This document shows, piece by piece, positions 9,072 to 16,579 of a stretch of DNA of 64,000 nucleotides. Every line of letters starts with the position of its first letter. Position 1 is the stretch's first letter. Origin of the DNA: Bradyrhizobium sp. CCBAU 53421 (lineage in GTDB: Bacteria > Pseudomonadota > Alphaproteobacteria > Rhizobiales > Xanthobacteraceae); the NCBI RefSeq assembly GCF_015291625.1, contig NZ_CP030047.1, positions 1,984,001 to 2,048,000 of the forward strand, read 5' to 3'. Both the position numbers and the translations under genes were made by a program. The notes under the pieces are model-generated. The model had not been told where the DNA came from. It did no database searches and saw only the letters and a program-made list of their open reading frames with translations.

Positions 9072-9845
9072 TCACTTCGTGGTGTAGCCGCCGTTGACGA
9101 GGATTGTCTGGCCGGTCATCCACCAGCCCTCCGAGACCAGCAGACGAATCCAGGGCACGATATCCTTGATGTCGGTGAGCCCGGTCTTCGAGAAGCCGGA
9201 CAGCGCCGCTGCCGATCTGTGATAAGCGACCGCATCGGCGCCCTCGGCCGGATAGAAGAACGGCGTGTCCATCGGGCCCGGGCCGATCGCCGTGACCGAG
9301 ATGCCGCGCGCGCCGAATTCCTTCGATGCTGCGCGCGTAAAGTGCTCGACCGGCGCCTTGGTGCCGGCATAGGCGGCATAGAACGGCGTGTAGGCGCCGA
9401 GCAGCGACGTCACCAAGGTGCAGATCTTGCCGTTGTCGTTGACGTGACGGCCGGCCTCCTTGAGGAAGAAGAACGCGGACTTGGCGTTGACCGCGCTCAT
9501 CGCGTCGTATTCGGCCTCGGAGATCTCGACCATCGGCTTCTTCAGCACCTTGCCGACGCTGTTGATCGCGATGTCGGGACGGCCGACCGCGGCGACGGCG
9601 TCGGTGAACAATTTTTCCATCGCGCCCGATGTCGTGAGGTTGGCCTGGAAGGCGACCGCGTTGGCGCCGGCAGTCTTGATCGCGGCGACAGTCGCGTCGG
9701 CGTCGGCCTTGGTCGCGGCGCTGTTGTAGTGGATCGCGATCGCCTTCGCGCCATGGGCCGCGAGGTCGCGCGCGATCAGGCCGCCGAGGTTCTTGGCGCC
9801 GCCGGCGATGATGACGGTCTTGTCCTTGATGCTGTGGTCGGTCAT
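9072..9845 (-). CDS. SDR family oxidoreductase
   Basis: A 257-residue short-chain dehydrogenase. The cofactor loop is AGGAKNLGG (a variant of TGxxxGxG), the NNAG motif is replaced by INSVG, and the catalytic pair is present as YAGTK with an upstream serine in LVTSLLG. The C-terminus ends in the usual ILVNGGY. It should be an NAD(P)-dependent alcohol or keto-group oxidoreductase. It is divergent from the LysR gene at 9982 and shares the promoter region that contains a perfect inverted repeat at 9936-9958, so it is the likely target of that regulator. Confidence 0.87.
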   Translation of the reverse strand: MTDHSIKDKTVIIAGGAKNLGGLIARDLAAHGAKAIAIHYNSAATKADADATVAAIKTAGANAVAFQANLTTSGAMEKLFTDAVAAVGRPDIAINSVGKVLKKPMVEISEAEYDAMSAVNAKSAFFFLKEAGRHVNDNGKICTLVTSLLGAYTPFYAAYAGTKAPVEHFTRAASKEFGARGISVTAIGPGPMDTPFFYPAEGADAVAYHRSAAALSGFSKTGLTDIKDIVPWIRLLVSEGWWMTGQTILVNGGYTTK

Positions 9846-9935
9846 GGCGTTCGCTTCTCCAGGTCTCGCGGCCGCGCCCTGCGGCCGCTTTCTGAGGGAA
9901 ACGATATCGTCTAGGATTTGCCGATAAAGCCGTGC

Positions 9936-9958
9936 ATTCTGACCTCACTTGTCAGAAT
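9936..9958. promoter_or_regulatory. Perfect inverted repeat, candidate LysR operator
   Basis: ATTCTGAC and GTCAGAAT face each other across a 7-base spacer, between the divergent SDR gene (minus) and LysR gene (plus). The 23-bp symmetry and the location fit a LysR recognition site that controls both promoters. Function is inferred. Confidence 0.55.
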
Positions 9959-9981
9959 TGGCGAACAATCGGGGCCCGATC

Positions 9982-10890
9982 GTGGACCGCATCGATCTCT
10001 TCCGCATCTTCGCCCGCGTCGTCGAGTGCGCGAGTTTCACGCGGGCGGCCGACACGCTGGGTCTGCCGCGCTCGTCGGTCTCGTCGACGGTCGCCGAGCT
10101 GGAGCAGCGCATCGGCGCGCGGCTATTGCACCGAACGACGCGAAAGGTGTCGCCGACCCATGATGGTGCGGCGTTCTACGAACGGGCCTTGCGCGTCGTC
10201 GCCGATGTCGAGGAGGCCGAGACCTTGTTCCGCCAGGCCGGCGCCGAGCCGTCGGGGCGGCTCAGGGTCGACGTGCCCGGGCGGATCGGCCGCCTGATCA
10301 TCGCGCCGGCGCTGCCGGCTTTCCTCGATCGCTATCCGCAGATCGACATCGACCTCGGCGTCACCGACCGCGCCATCGACCTGATCGCGGACTCCACGGA
10401 TTGCGTCGTGCGCGTCGGCCCGCTCGGCGATTCCGGTCTGATCGCGCGGCCGCTCGGCAATCTCGTGCTGATCAATGTCGCGAGCGCGGGATATCTCGCG
10501 CGCCACGGCACGCCGCAGACGCCGGACGATCTCGGCGCACATTGGGCGGTCAACTACGCCTCGCCGTCCACTGGCCGCATCGAGGAATGGGAATGGTGCA
10601 AGCAGGGCGCCTCGCGCACCATCGCGATGCGCGGCCGCGTCACCGTCAACAGTGCGGAAGCCTATATCGCCTGCTGTCTTGCCGGTCTCGGCCTGATCCA
10701 GATTCCAGCCTACGACGTGAAGCGGCACCTCGATGCCGGAGAGCTCGTCGAGCTGATGCCGCGGCATCGCGCCACGCCGATGCCGATGACCTTGCTCTAT
10801 CCGCACCGCCAGCATCTGTCGCGGCGGCTGCAGGTGTTCGCCGACTGGCTGACGGCGCTGTTGAAAGAGAAGCTGCTTGTCGTGGGCTAA
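9982..10890 (+). CDS. LysR family transcriptional regulator
   Basis: A 302-residue regulator from the GTG at 9982 (VDRIDLFRIFARVVE). The winged HTH is at about residues 5-60 (SFTRAADTLGLPRSSVSSTVAELEQ, quoted in part), and the C-terminal LysR substrate domain follows. It belongs to the large CrgA-like subgroup that often regulates an adjacent, divergent oxidoreductase. A TTG start at 9949 would lie inside the inverted repeat, so the GTG is preferred. The effector is unknown. Confidence 0.88.
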   Translation: MDRIDLFRIFARVVECASFTRAADTLGLPRSSVSSTVAELEQRIGARLLHRTTRKVSPTHDGAAFYERALRVVADVEEAETLFRQAGAEPSGRLRVDVPGRIGRLIIAPALPAFLDRYPQIDIDLGVTDRAIDLIADSTDCVVRVGPLGDSGLIARPLGNLVLINVASAGYLARHGTPQTPDDLGAHWAVNYASPSTGRIEEWEWCKQGASRTIAMRGRVTVNSAEAYIACCLAGLGLIQIPAYDVKRHLDAGELVELMPRHRATPMPMTLLYPHRQHLSRRLQVFADWLTALLKEKLLVVG

Positions 10891-10927
10891 GGCTTCTGCG
10901 CGATGCCGGCGCAGGAGCTGCGACGCC

Positions 10928-11068
10928 TTATCGCCTGCTGGCGCGAGCCGAGGCCGTGGCGCGCTTCGCCTCTGCCTTGGGTTGGAAAAACAGGCGGGGC
11001 ATCACCGAGACCAGTCCGAAGGTCATTCCGAGGAATGCCAGGAACGTATCGAGATAATTCATCTCCAT
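10928..11068 (-). CDS. 46-residue single-helix membrane peptide
   Basis: A small reading frame starting MEMNYLDTFLAF and ending in a basic tail with ASARASRR before TAA. GGAGATAACTGAA immediately upstream gives a plausible ribosome site. Residues 5-28 are hydrophobic enough for one membrane helix, followed by a positively charged C-terminus that should stay cytoplasmic. A second ATG two codons later (11062) is possible. No family is recognised. It lies between a LysR gene (convergent) and the SRPBCC gene (same strand). Confidence 0.5.
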   Translation of the reverse strand: MEMNYLDTFLAFLGMTFGLVSVMPRLFFQPKAEAKRATASARASRR

Positions 11069-11090
11069 TTCAGTTATCTCCATTCAGCTT

Positions 11091-11110
11091 GCACCGGGCT
11101 GACCCGGTGC
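11091..11110. terminator. Hairpin downstream of the SRPBCC gene
   Basis: A perfect stem gcaccggg-ctga-cccggtgc lies about 90 bases past the stop of the minus-strand SRPBCC gene and just upstream of the small membrane peptide gene. It has no T-run, so it could be a terminator or a processing/attenuation hairpin. Confidence 0.35.
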
Positions 11111-11138
11111 AATGCGTTCGATGAACCTAGATATGGTC

Positions 11139-11157
11139 CGGTACATTGCTCGGTACA
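11139..11157. promoter_or_regulatory. Direct repeat CGGTACA x2
   Basis: Two CGGTACA units spaced 12 bases start to start lie between the SRPBCC gene and the small membrane peptide gene. On the minus strand they fall where a promoter for the peptide gene could be (a TTGTAC/TATCTA-like pair is near). A regulatory role is a guess. Confidence 0.3.
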
Positions 11158-11199
11158 ATAGAAACATTGATCTCGGAGCAATACTTTCAATGCTTCGCG

Positions 11200-11661
11200 T
11201 CAGGCAGCAATCCGGCCCTGCGGGTGCCGCTGCTCGATGGCTTTGACAGAGTTTTCGAATGCCTTTTCCAGCACGCCTCTGCCGATCGACCCGAGCACGA
11301 GACCGAGGAGCCATCCCTTGAGGTTCTTGCCCTCGCGCACCACGATCACGTCAATGTCGGTCGTGCCATCGGACCGCCGCGCGAAGTTGTAGGTGTGACC
11401 CGACCTGCCGCCCCACACATTGGAGTCGGTCGTCGTCAACACGACATGGTCGGGGTCGGACCAGTCGTAGTGCAGGCGTTCCCAGATGCCGTTCGAGCCC
11501 TCCGTCACGTCAGCATGCGAGGGGCCGCGGTCATGCACCTTGAGGTAGGCGTCGGCGCTGTTGCCGAATAGTTTGGAGCGGCCAGGCCCGAAGTCGGTGA
11601 GACCGCTGACATACTGCTCGGGTGTCAACCTAGTCGTTCGATGAAGGTGGATCGTCGACAT
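11200..11661 (-). CDS. SRPBCC (START-like) domain protein
   Basis: A 153-residue single-domain protein with the polyketide cyclase/START-like pattern: an N-terminal strand (IHLHRTTRLTPEQYVSGL), a central YDWSDPDHVVLTTTDSNVWGG region and a C-terminal amphipathic helix (GRGVLEKAFENSVKAIEQR). Such proteins bind small hydrophobic ligands and rarely have an assignable reaction. The ATG at 11661 is chosen because AGGAG lies six bases upstream; an ATG at 11676 adds five residues. It is separated by 44 bases from the small secreted protein gene on the same strand. Confidence 0.75.
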   Translation of the reverse strand: MSTIHLHRTTRLTPEQYVSGLTDFGPGRSKLFGNSADAYLKVHDRGPSHADVTEGSNGIWERLHYDWSDPDHVVLTTTDSNVWGGRSGHTYNFARRSDGTTDIDVIVVREGKNLKGWLLGLVLGSIGRGVLEKAFENSVKAIEQRHPQGRIAA

Positions 11662-11705
11662 CTGTGGCTCCTGCACCAGTCATGAAGCACTGACCGCTGT
11701 GGGGA

Positions 11706-12044
11706 CTAGTTGGAGAGTGCACCCGACGTGCGGACAGTCACGCTGTCGCCGTTCCGGCTGATCTCCAGTGCGCCTGCCTGGTTCGGCGTCGAGAGCAGGG
11801 CGCGCTGACCGGGCGCCAGCACCGAGACGAAGCGGACCGGCGTTCCGGCTTCGCCCTGCGCGAGCGTGGTCACGACGCGATATCCGTTGGGCTCGACGGT
11901 GTAGTAGGCAACGCCGGACACGTTGCCGAGATGAATGCTTTGGGCCTCGATCGGCCTGAGCCCGCGCGCCTGTGCGGCGCCAAGCGAGACTCCAAGCGAG
12001 ACCAGGGTGAAGGCGGCGGCGAGAACTGTGCTGCGGATCGACAT
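11706..12044 (-). CDS. Small secreted protein of unknown function
   Basis: A 112-residue protein with a signal peptide (MSIRSTVLAAAFTLVSLGVSLGAAQA, cleavage before RG). The mature part of about 85 residues is rich in short beta-prone segments (GVAYYTVEPNGYRVVTTL). No cysteines or catalytic motifs are visible. The ATG at 12044 has a GGAGGA ribosome site; longer in-frame readings upstream are not coding. It is divergent from the LysR gene at 12160, whose probable target it is. It is periplasmic or outer-membrane associated. Confidence 0.75.
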   Translation of the reverse strand: MSIRSTVLAAAFTLVSLGVSLGAAQARGLRPIEAQSIHLGNVSGVAYYTVEPNGYRVVTTLAQGEAGTPVRFVSVLAPGQRALLSTPNQAGALEISRNGDSVTVRTSGALSN

Positions 12045-12159
12045 GGGATCCTCCATTGGCTTGAGTGTCGGAACCTGGGCGGCGGGCGATTGCCCGTCTG
12101 CTCCCTTGCCAGAGCACATGGTGAGGCTATGCTCATCGATCAAACAGATAGGATCGATA

Positions 12160-13092
12160 ATGGCCATCGATGCCGTCAATTTAGGTCGGGTCGACCTGAA
12201 TCTGCTGGTTCATCTCGACGTGCTACTGACCGAGCGGAGCGTGACCCGAGCGGCGGCCCGGGTCGGCATTGGCCAGTCCGCGATGAGTCACAATCTCGCC
12301 CGCCTGCGCGAGTTGTTCGATGACGAACTGCTCACGCGAGGGGCCGATGGCATGCGCCTCACCCCGCGCGCGATGACCCTGGTCGATCCGGTGCGGACCG
12401 CGCTCGCGCAGGTCGAGACGGTGCTGCTGCGCGACCAATCCTTCGATCCGGCGACGGCGGTGCGGACCTTCAGGCTCGGCCTGTCGGACAGCATGGAAAT
12501 CCTGATCGTGCCGCGCCTGCTGGCGCGCATGCGCGAGATCGCGCCGGGCATTCACCTGCGGCTCTATAATGTCGATACGTCCCGGCTGCTCGACGACCTC
12601 GACGCCGACGAGGTGGATCTCGCGCTCTCCTACGGGCCGATCCAGCAGGGCCAATTGCATCACAAGCAGCGCCTGCTGTTCACCGAGAGCTTCCTGTGCA
12701 TGTTCAATGCCGAGAAGACGGGCATCACGCCGCCGATCTCGCTCGAGGACTACATCCGGCTTCCGCATGTGCTGACCAGCCTGCGGCCGGGGCGCACCGT
12801 GCGCGGCTTCGTCGATGAAGCGCTCGAAGAGCTCGGCCTGCAGCGTTCCGTTGCGCTGACCACGCCGCGTTTCCTCACCGTGCCGTATCTGGTGGCGCAG
12901 GCGCCCGTGATCGTCACCATGGGCGCACGGCTGGCGCGCCGCTTCGCCGCCGAGCTCGGGCTCAGCCTCAGTCCGCCGCCGGTGAGGGTGAAAGACATCA
13001 CGGTGTCCTTGCTGTGGCATGCGTCCTACCAGCACGACCCGGCCCATGTCTGGTTGCGGGACCAACTGGTCCAACTGATCGCAGAACTGTGA
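12160..13092 (+). CDS. LysR family transcriptional regulator, NodD/LinR-like subgroup
   Basis: A 310-residue regulator. The DNA-binding domain reads VDLNLLVHLDVLLTERSVTRAA and GIGQSAMSHNLARLRE, typical of the NodD/NahR/LinR branch. The C-terminal half is the effector-binding domain. Symbiotic NodD is not implied, because no nod genes or nod boxes are present nearby. The ATG at 12160 is chosen; upstream in-frame codons lie within the divergent promoter. Three ATCGAT hexamers at 12135, 12153 and 12166 in this short intergenic space may be part of the operator. Confidence 0.88.
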   Translation: MAIDAVNLGRVDLNLLVHLDVLLTERSVTRAAARVGIGQSAMSHNLARLRELFDDELLTRGADGMRLTPRAMTLVDPVRTALAQVETVLLRDQSFDPATAVRTFRLGLSDSMEILIVPRLLARMREIAPGIHLRLYNVDTSRLLDDLDADEVDLALSYGPIQQGQLHHKQRLLFTESFLCMFNAEKTGITPPISLEDYIRLPHVLTSLRPGRTVRGFVDEALEELGLQRSVALTTPRFLTVPYLVAQAPVIVTMGARLARRFAAELGLSLSPPPVRVKDITVSLLWHASYQHDPAHVWLRDQLVQLIAEL

Positions 13093-13260
13093 GCCGGCAC
13101 GGCGGGCGCGCCTGGTGCGGCGATCGTAGGGTGCTGAACGCGAAGTTCGCGCGATTTTCGTGGCAGCCGCTTTCACTAACTTCGCATTCAATCCGCATTG
13201 CTCGTTGACGTGATCAATTTCCAGGCGATCGGACGCTTTTGCAACATCGTGATGCCGGCA

Positions 13261-13288
13261 ATGGGGGCCGGCTCGCGCCGGCCCCCAT
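13261..13288. terminator. 12-bp perfect stem hairpin after the EF-Tu paralogue
   Basis: The arms atgggggccggc and gccggcccccat flank a tcgc loop, starting three bases past the stop codon of the minus-strand EF-Tu gene. There is no clear U-tract, but the stem is very stable, so it should end or protect the transcript. Confidence 0.6.
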
Positions 13289-13291
13289 CCC

Positions 13292-14497
<1,206 letters not shown>

Positions 14498-14859
14498 GGG
14501 ACACCTGTGGTGTTCGAGCTCCCGTGCTGGGTTTGCACGACTCGAGGCACCGCGAGAGCCCGTTCGGCACCAGGAGCCGCTTCCGCTCCGGGCTGCCTTC
14601 CAATGTCAGGTGTGACGTAAGGTCAGGTCCAAAGCAGAATGGCGGCGGACGAGGGCACTAGCCCTCCCGTCATCAGCACTGATGCTCGCTGTGACTGCCG
14701 CATGTTGGAAACCTGGATCGCTCGCCCTAGAAAAGGAGGCGTGTACATAAGGGGTGACCGCGCGGTTGGCAAGAGGCGCGGCCGTCGCGCCGAAGCGCCG
14801 CGCTGGCGTTGTGGACCTCCGCAGCGTATAGTTTGCGGGCACAGGTGACGGTCCTTCGA
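14498..14859. other. Intergenic region between divergent EF-Tu paralogue and beta-barrel gene
   Basis: 362 bases without a convincing gene. It must hold the promoters of both divergent genes. I see no strong palindrome, riboswitch fold or repeat. Confidence 0.5.
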
Positions 14860-15480
14860 ATGTCGATCTTTTCAAGCAAAACCGGTCTCGCAATCATCGC
14901 CGCAGTGCTCTGTCTCGGCGCCCAGCAGGCCCATGCCCAGGCCGGCCCGGTGCGCTACTGGACGCCGGGCTCGCTGTTCGGCTTCGGCGGCAGCCTGGCC
15001 GATGGCCAGAAGGTCGACACTTACGGCAACTTTCCGGGCTTTGACGCCACCGCGCCGCAAGGCGGCGACTTCTCGTATCTGAACGGCCGCCCGGACGGCT
15101 GGTTTGTCGGCAGCGAAGGCGGCCGCGCCGGCTGGGGCGCGATCGGCCAATCGGCGGCATTCGGCTCGCTGGACTATCAGGGTGCGCAGGTCGGCTACAA
15201 TTTCAAGGGCGTCGGCAATACACCCGTGACCTTCTTCGCTGGCTTCGACTCCTTGAAATACAATCCGCCCGGCGCCGGTGGCCCGCTGGCGCCGTTCAGC
15301 GGCAATCCCGGCGTCAATGCCGGCTATTCGGCGCGCGCGGGCGTCGAGTTCCGCCCGACCTCGAATCTCAGCCTCTCATTCGGAGCGAGCTTCACCCAGC
15401 AAGGGGCGGAGCGCATGGACAGCGACATTCATTCGCAGCTGCTGCCCGGCCAGTCTCCGGTGCTGTTCGGCGGCCGCTAG
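14860..15480 (+). CDS. Outer-membrane beta-barrel protein, small porin-like
   Basis: A 206-residue protein with a signal peptide (MSIFSSKTGLAIIAAVLCLGAQQAHA, cleavage before QAG). It has alternating hydrophobic strands rich in glycine and aromatic residues (GAQVGYNFKGVGNTPVTFFAGFDSL quoted in part). The penultimate strand pattern RAGVEFRPTSNLSLSFGASF is like that of eight-stranded barrels. The C-terminus ends VLFGGR rather than in a terminal phenylalanine, so the last strand may be internal. The ATG at 14860 is chosen because it begins the signal peptide. It probably resides in the outer membrane; the function is unknown. Confidence 0.7.
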   Translation: MSIFSSKTGLAIIAAVLCLGAQQAHAQAGPVRYWTPGSLFGFGGSLADGQKVDTYGNFPGFDATAPQGGDFSYLNGRPDGWFVGSEGGRAGWGAIGQSAAFGSLDYQGAQVGYNFKGVGNTPVTFFAGFDSLKYNPPGAGGPLAPFSGNPGVNAGYSARAGVEFRPTSNLSLSFGASFTQQGAERMDSDIHSQLLPGQSPVLFGGR

Positions 15481-15594
15481 GCGACACGAACATAGCGCGT
15501 CAGCGCAAGACCGCAGCGCTGCGCTCCTGATTCAACCAGAGTTTCAGCTGGAACCAAGAAGGCTCGCGCTCACGGGCACAGTCAGGATTGAAAC

Positions 15595-16368
15595 ATGGAC
15601 ATGCAAGGCAAGATCGCACTCGTTACCGCAGCAGCGTCGGGCGCCGGTCGCGCCGGCGCGCTCATCCTCGCGCGCGAAGGCGCGGCGGTTGCGGTGGTCG
15701 ACCAGAACGAGGCCGGCGCGAAGGCGGTGGTCGACCAGATCAAGAACGGCGGCGGACGCGCGCTGGCGCTGGCCGGCGATCTCCGCGACGAGAAGTTTTC
15801 GCGTGACATCGTCACCGCGACGGTGAAGGAATTCGGCGCGCTCGATTGCGTGTGGAATCATCTCGGCATTCCCGGTCCGTCCGTGATCGACGATCTCGAA
15901 GGCTGGGATCTCAGCGTCGATCTCAATCTGCGCTCGCAGCTGATCACCACCAACGCGGCGCTCGGGCAGATGACGGCGCGGCGCAAGGGCAGCATCCTGT
16001 TCACCGCATCGACCTCGGGCCTTGTCGGTTCGCCGTGGAGCCCGACCTATTCGGCGGCCAAGGCCGGCGTCATTGGTCTGGCGCGGGCGCTTGCCAAACG
16101 TCACGCCAAGGACGGCGTGCGCGTCAACGCGATCTGTCCCGGCGCGATCGACACGCCGATGCTGCGGGTGTTCGTCAACCGGCCGGACCAGCCCGGTCAC
16201 AACGAGGCGGACCCCGAAGAATTGATCAAGGCCGCGGTGACCCGCAATCCGATGGGCCGTGCCGCGCGCCCGGAGGAGATCGCCGAGGTCGCGGTGTTCC
16301 TGCTGTCGGACAAGGCCTCGTTCGTCACCGGCATCGCGATGCCGGTCGATGGCGGGACGGTGGCGTAG
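15595..16368 (+). CDS. SDR family oxidoreductase
   Basis: A 257-residue classical SDR: cofactor motif TAAASGAG (a relaxed TGxxxGxG), NHLG in place of NNAG, catalytic serine in FTASTSG, YSAAK for YxxxK, and the C-terminal VTGIAMPVDGGTVA. It should reduce or oxidise a keto/hydroxyl substrate with NAD(P). An ATG two codons into the sequence (MDMQGK) is an alternative. It stands alone after the beta-barrel gene and is followed by an intergenic repeat. The substrate cannot be inferred. Confidence 0.87.
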   Translation: MDMQGKIALVTAAASGAGRAGALILAREGAAVAVVDQNEAGAKAVVDQIKNGGGRALALAGDLRDEKFSRDIVTATVKEFGALDCVWNHLGIPGPSVIDDLEGWDLSVDLNLRSQLITTNAALGQMTARRKGSILFTASTSGLVGSPWSPTYSAAKAGVIGLARALAKRHAKDGVRVNAICPGAIDTPMLRVFVNRPDQPGHNEADPEELIKAAVTRNPMGRAARPEEIAEVAVFLLSDKASFVTGIAMPVDGGTVA

Positions 16369-16410
16369 TCGTTTGATGGATTGAAGTCGAGCTGTATCCT
16401 CGAAGGGAAC

Positions 16411-16540
16411 TGCGCTCCCTCTCCCGCTTGCGGGGGAGGGTTGGGGTGGGGGTATCTCCGCGAGTCACATTGTGGAAAGAGTCCCCATCGCATCTTCGAT
16501 GCGATGGAACCTCCCCCGCAAGCGGAAGGGTGCAGCGAGT
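16411..16540. repeat. Palindromic intergenic repeat (CCCTCTCCC family)
   Basis: The element begins with a hairpin of ccctctcccgc and gcgggggaggg, followed by ttggggtggggg. It then has a second perfect hairpin ccatcgcatc-ttc-gatgcgatgg at 16485-16507, and ends in a partial copy of the first arm (cctcccccgcaagcgg). Related elements occur near 28.9, 40.05, 45.05 and 57.43 kb. Confidence 0.7.
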
Positions 16541-16579
16541 CTATCGCTGGACAAACTAGCGAACGAGATTTCCCTAGAA

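Noticed and set aside
12160..13092. Symbiotic NodD
   Set aside because: The sequence is of the NodD/LinR branch, but no nod genes or nod box is in the window.
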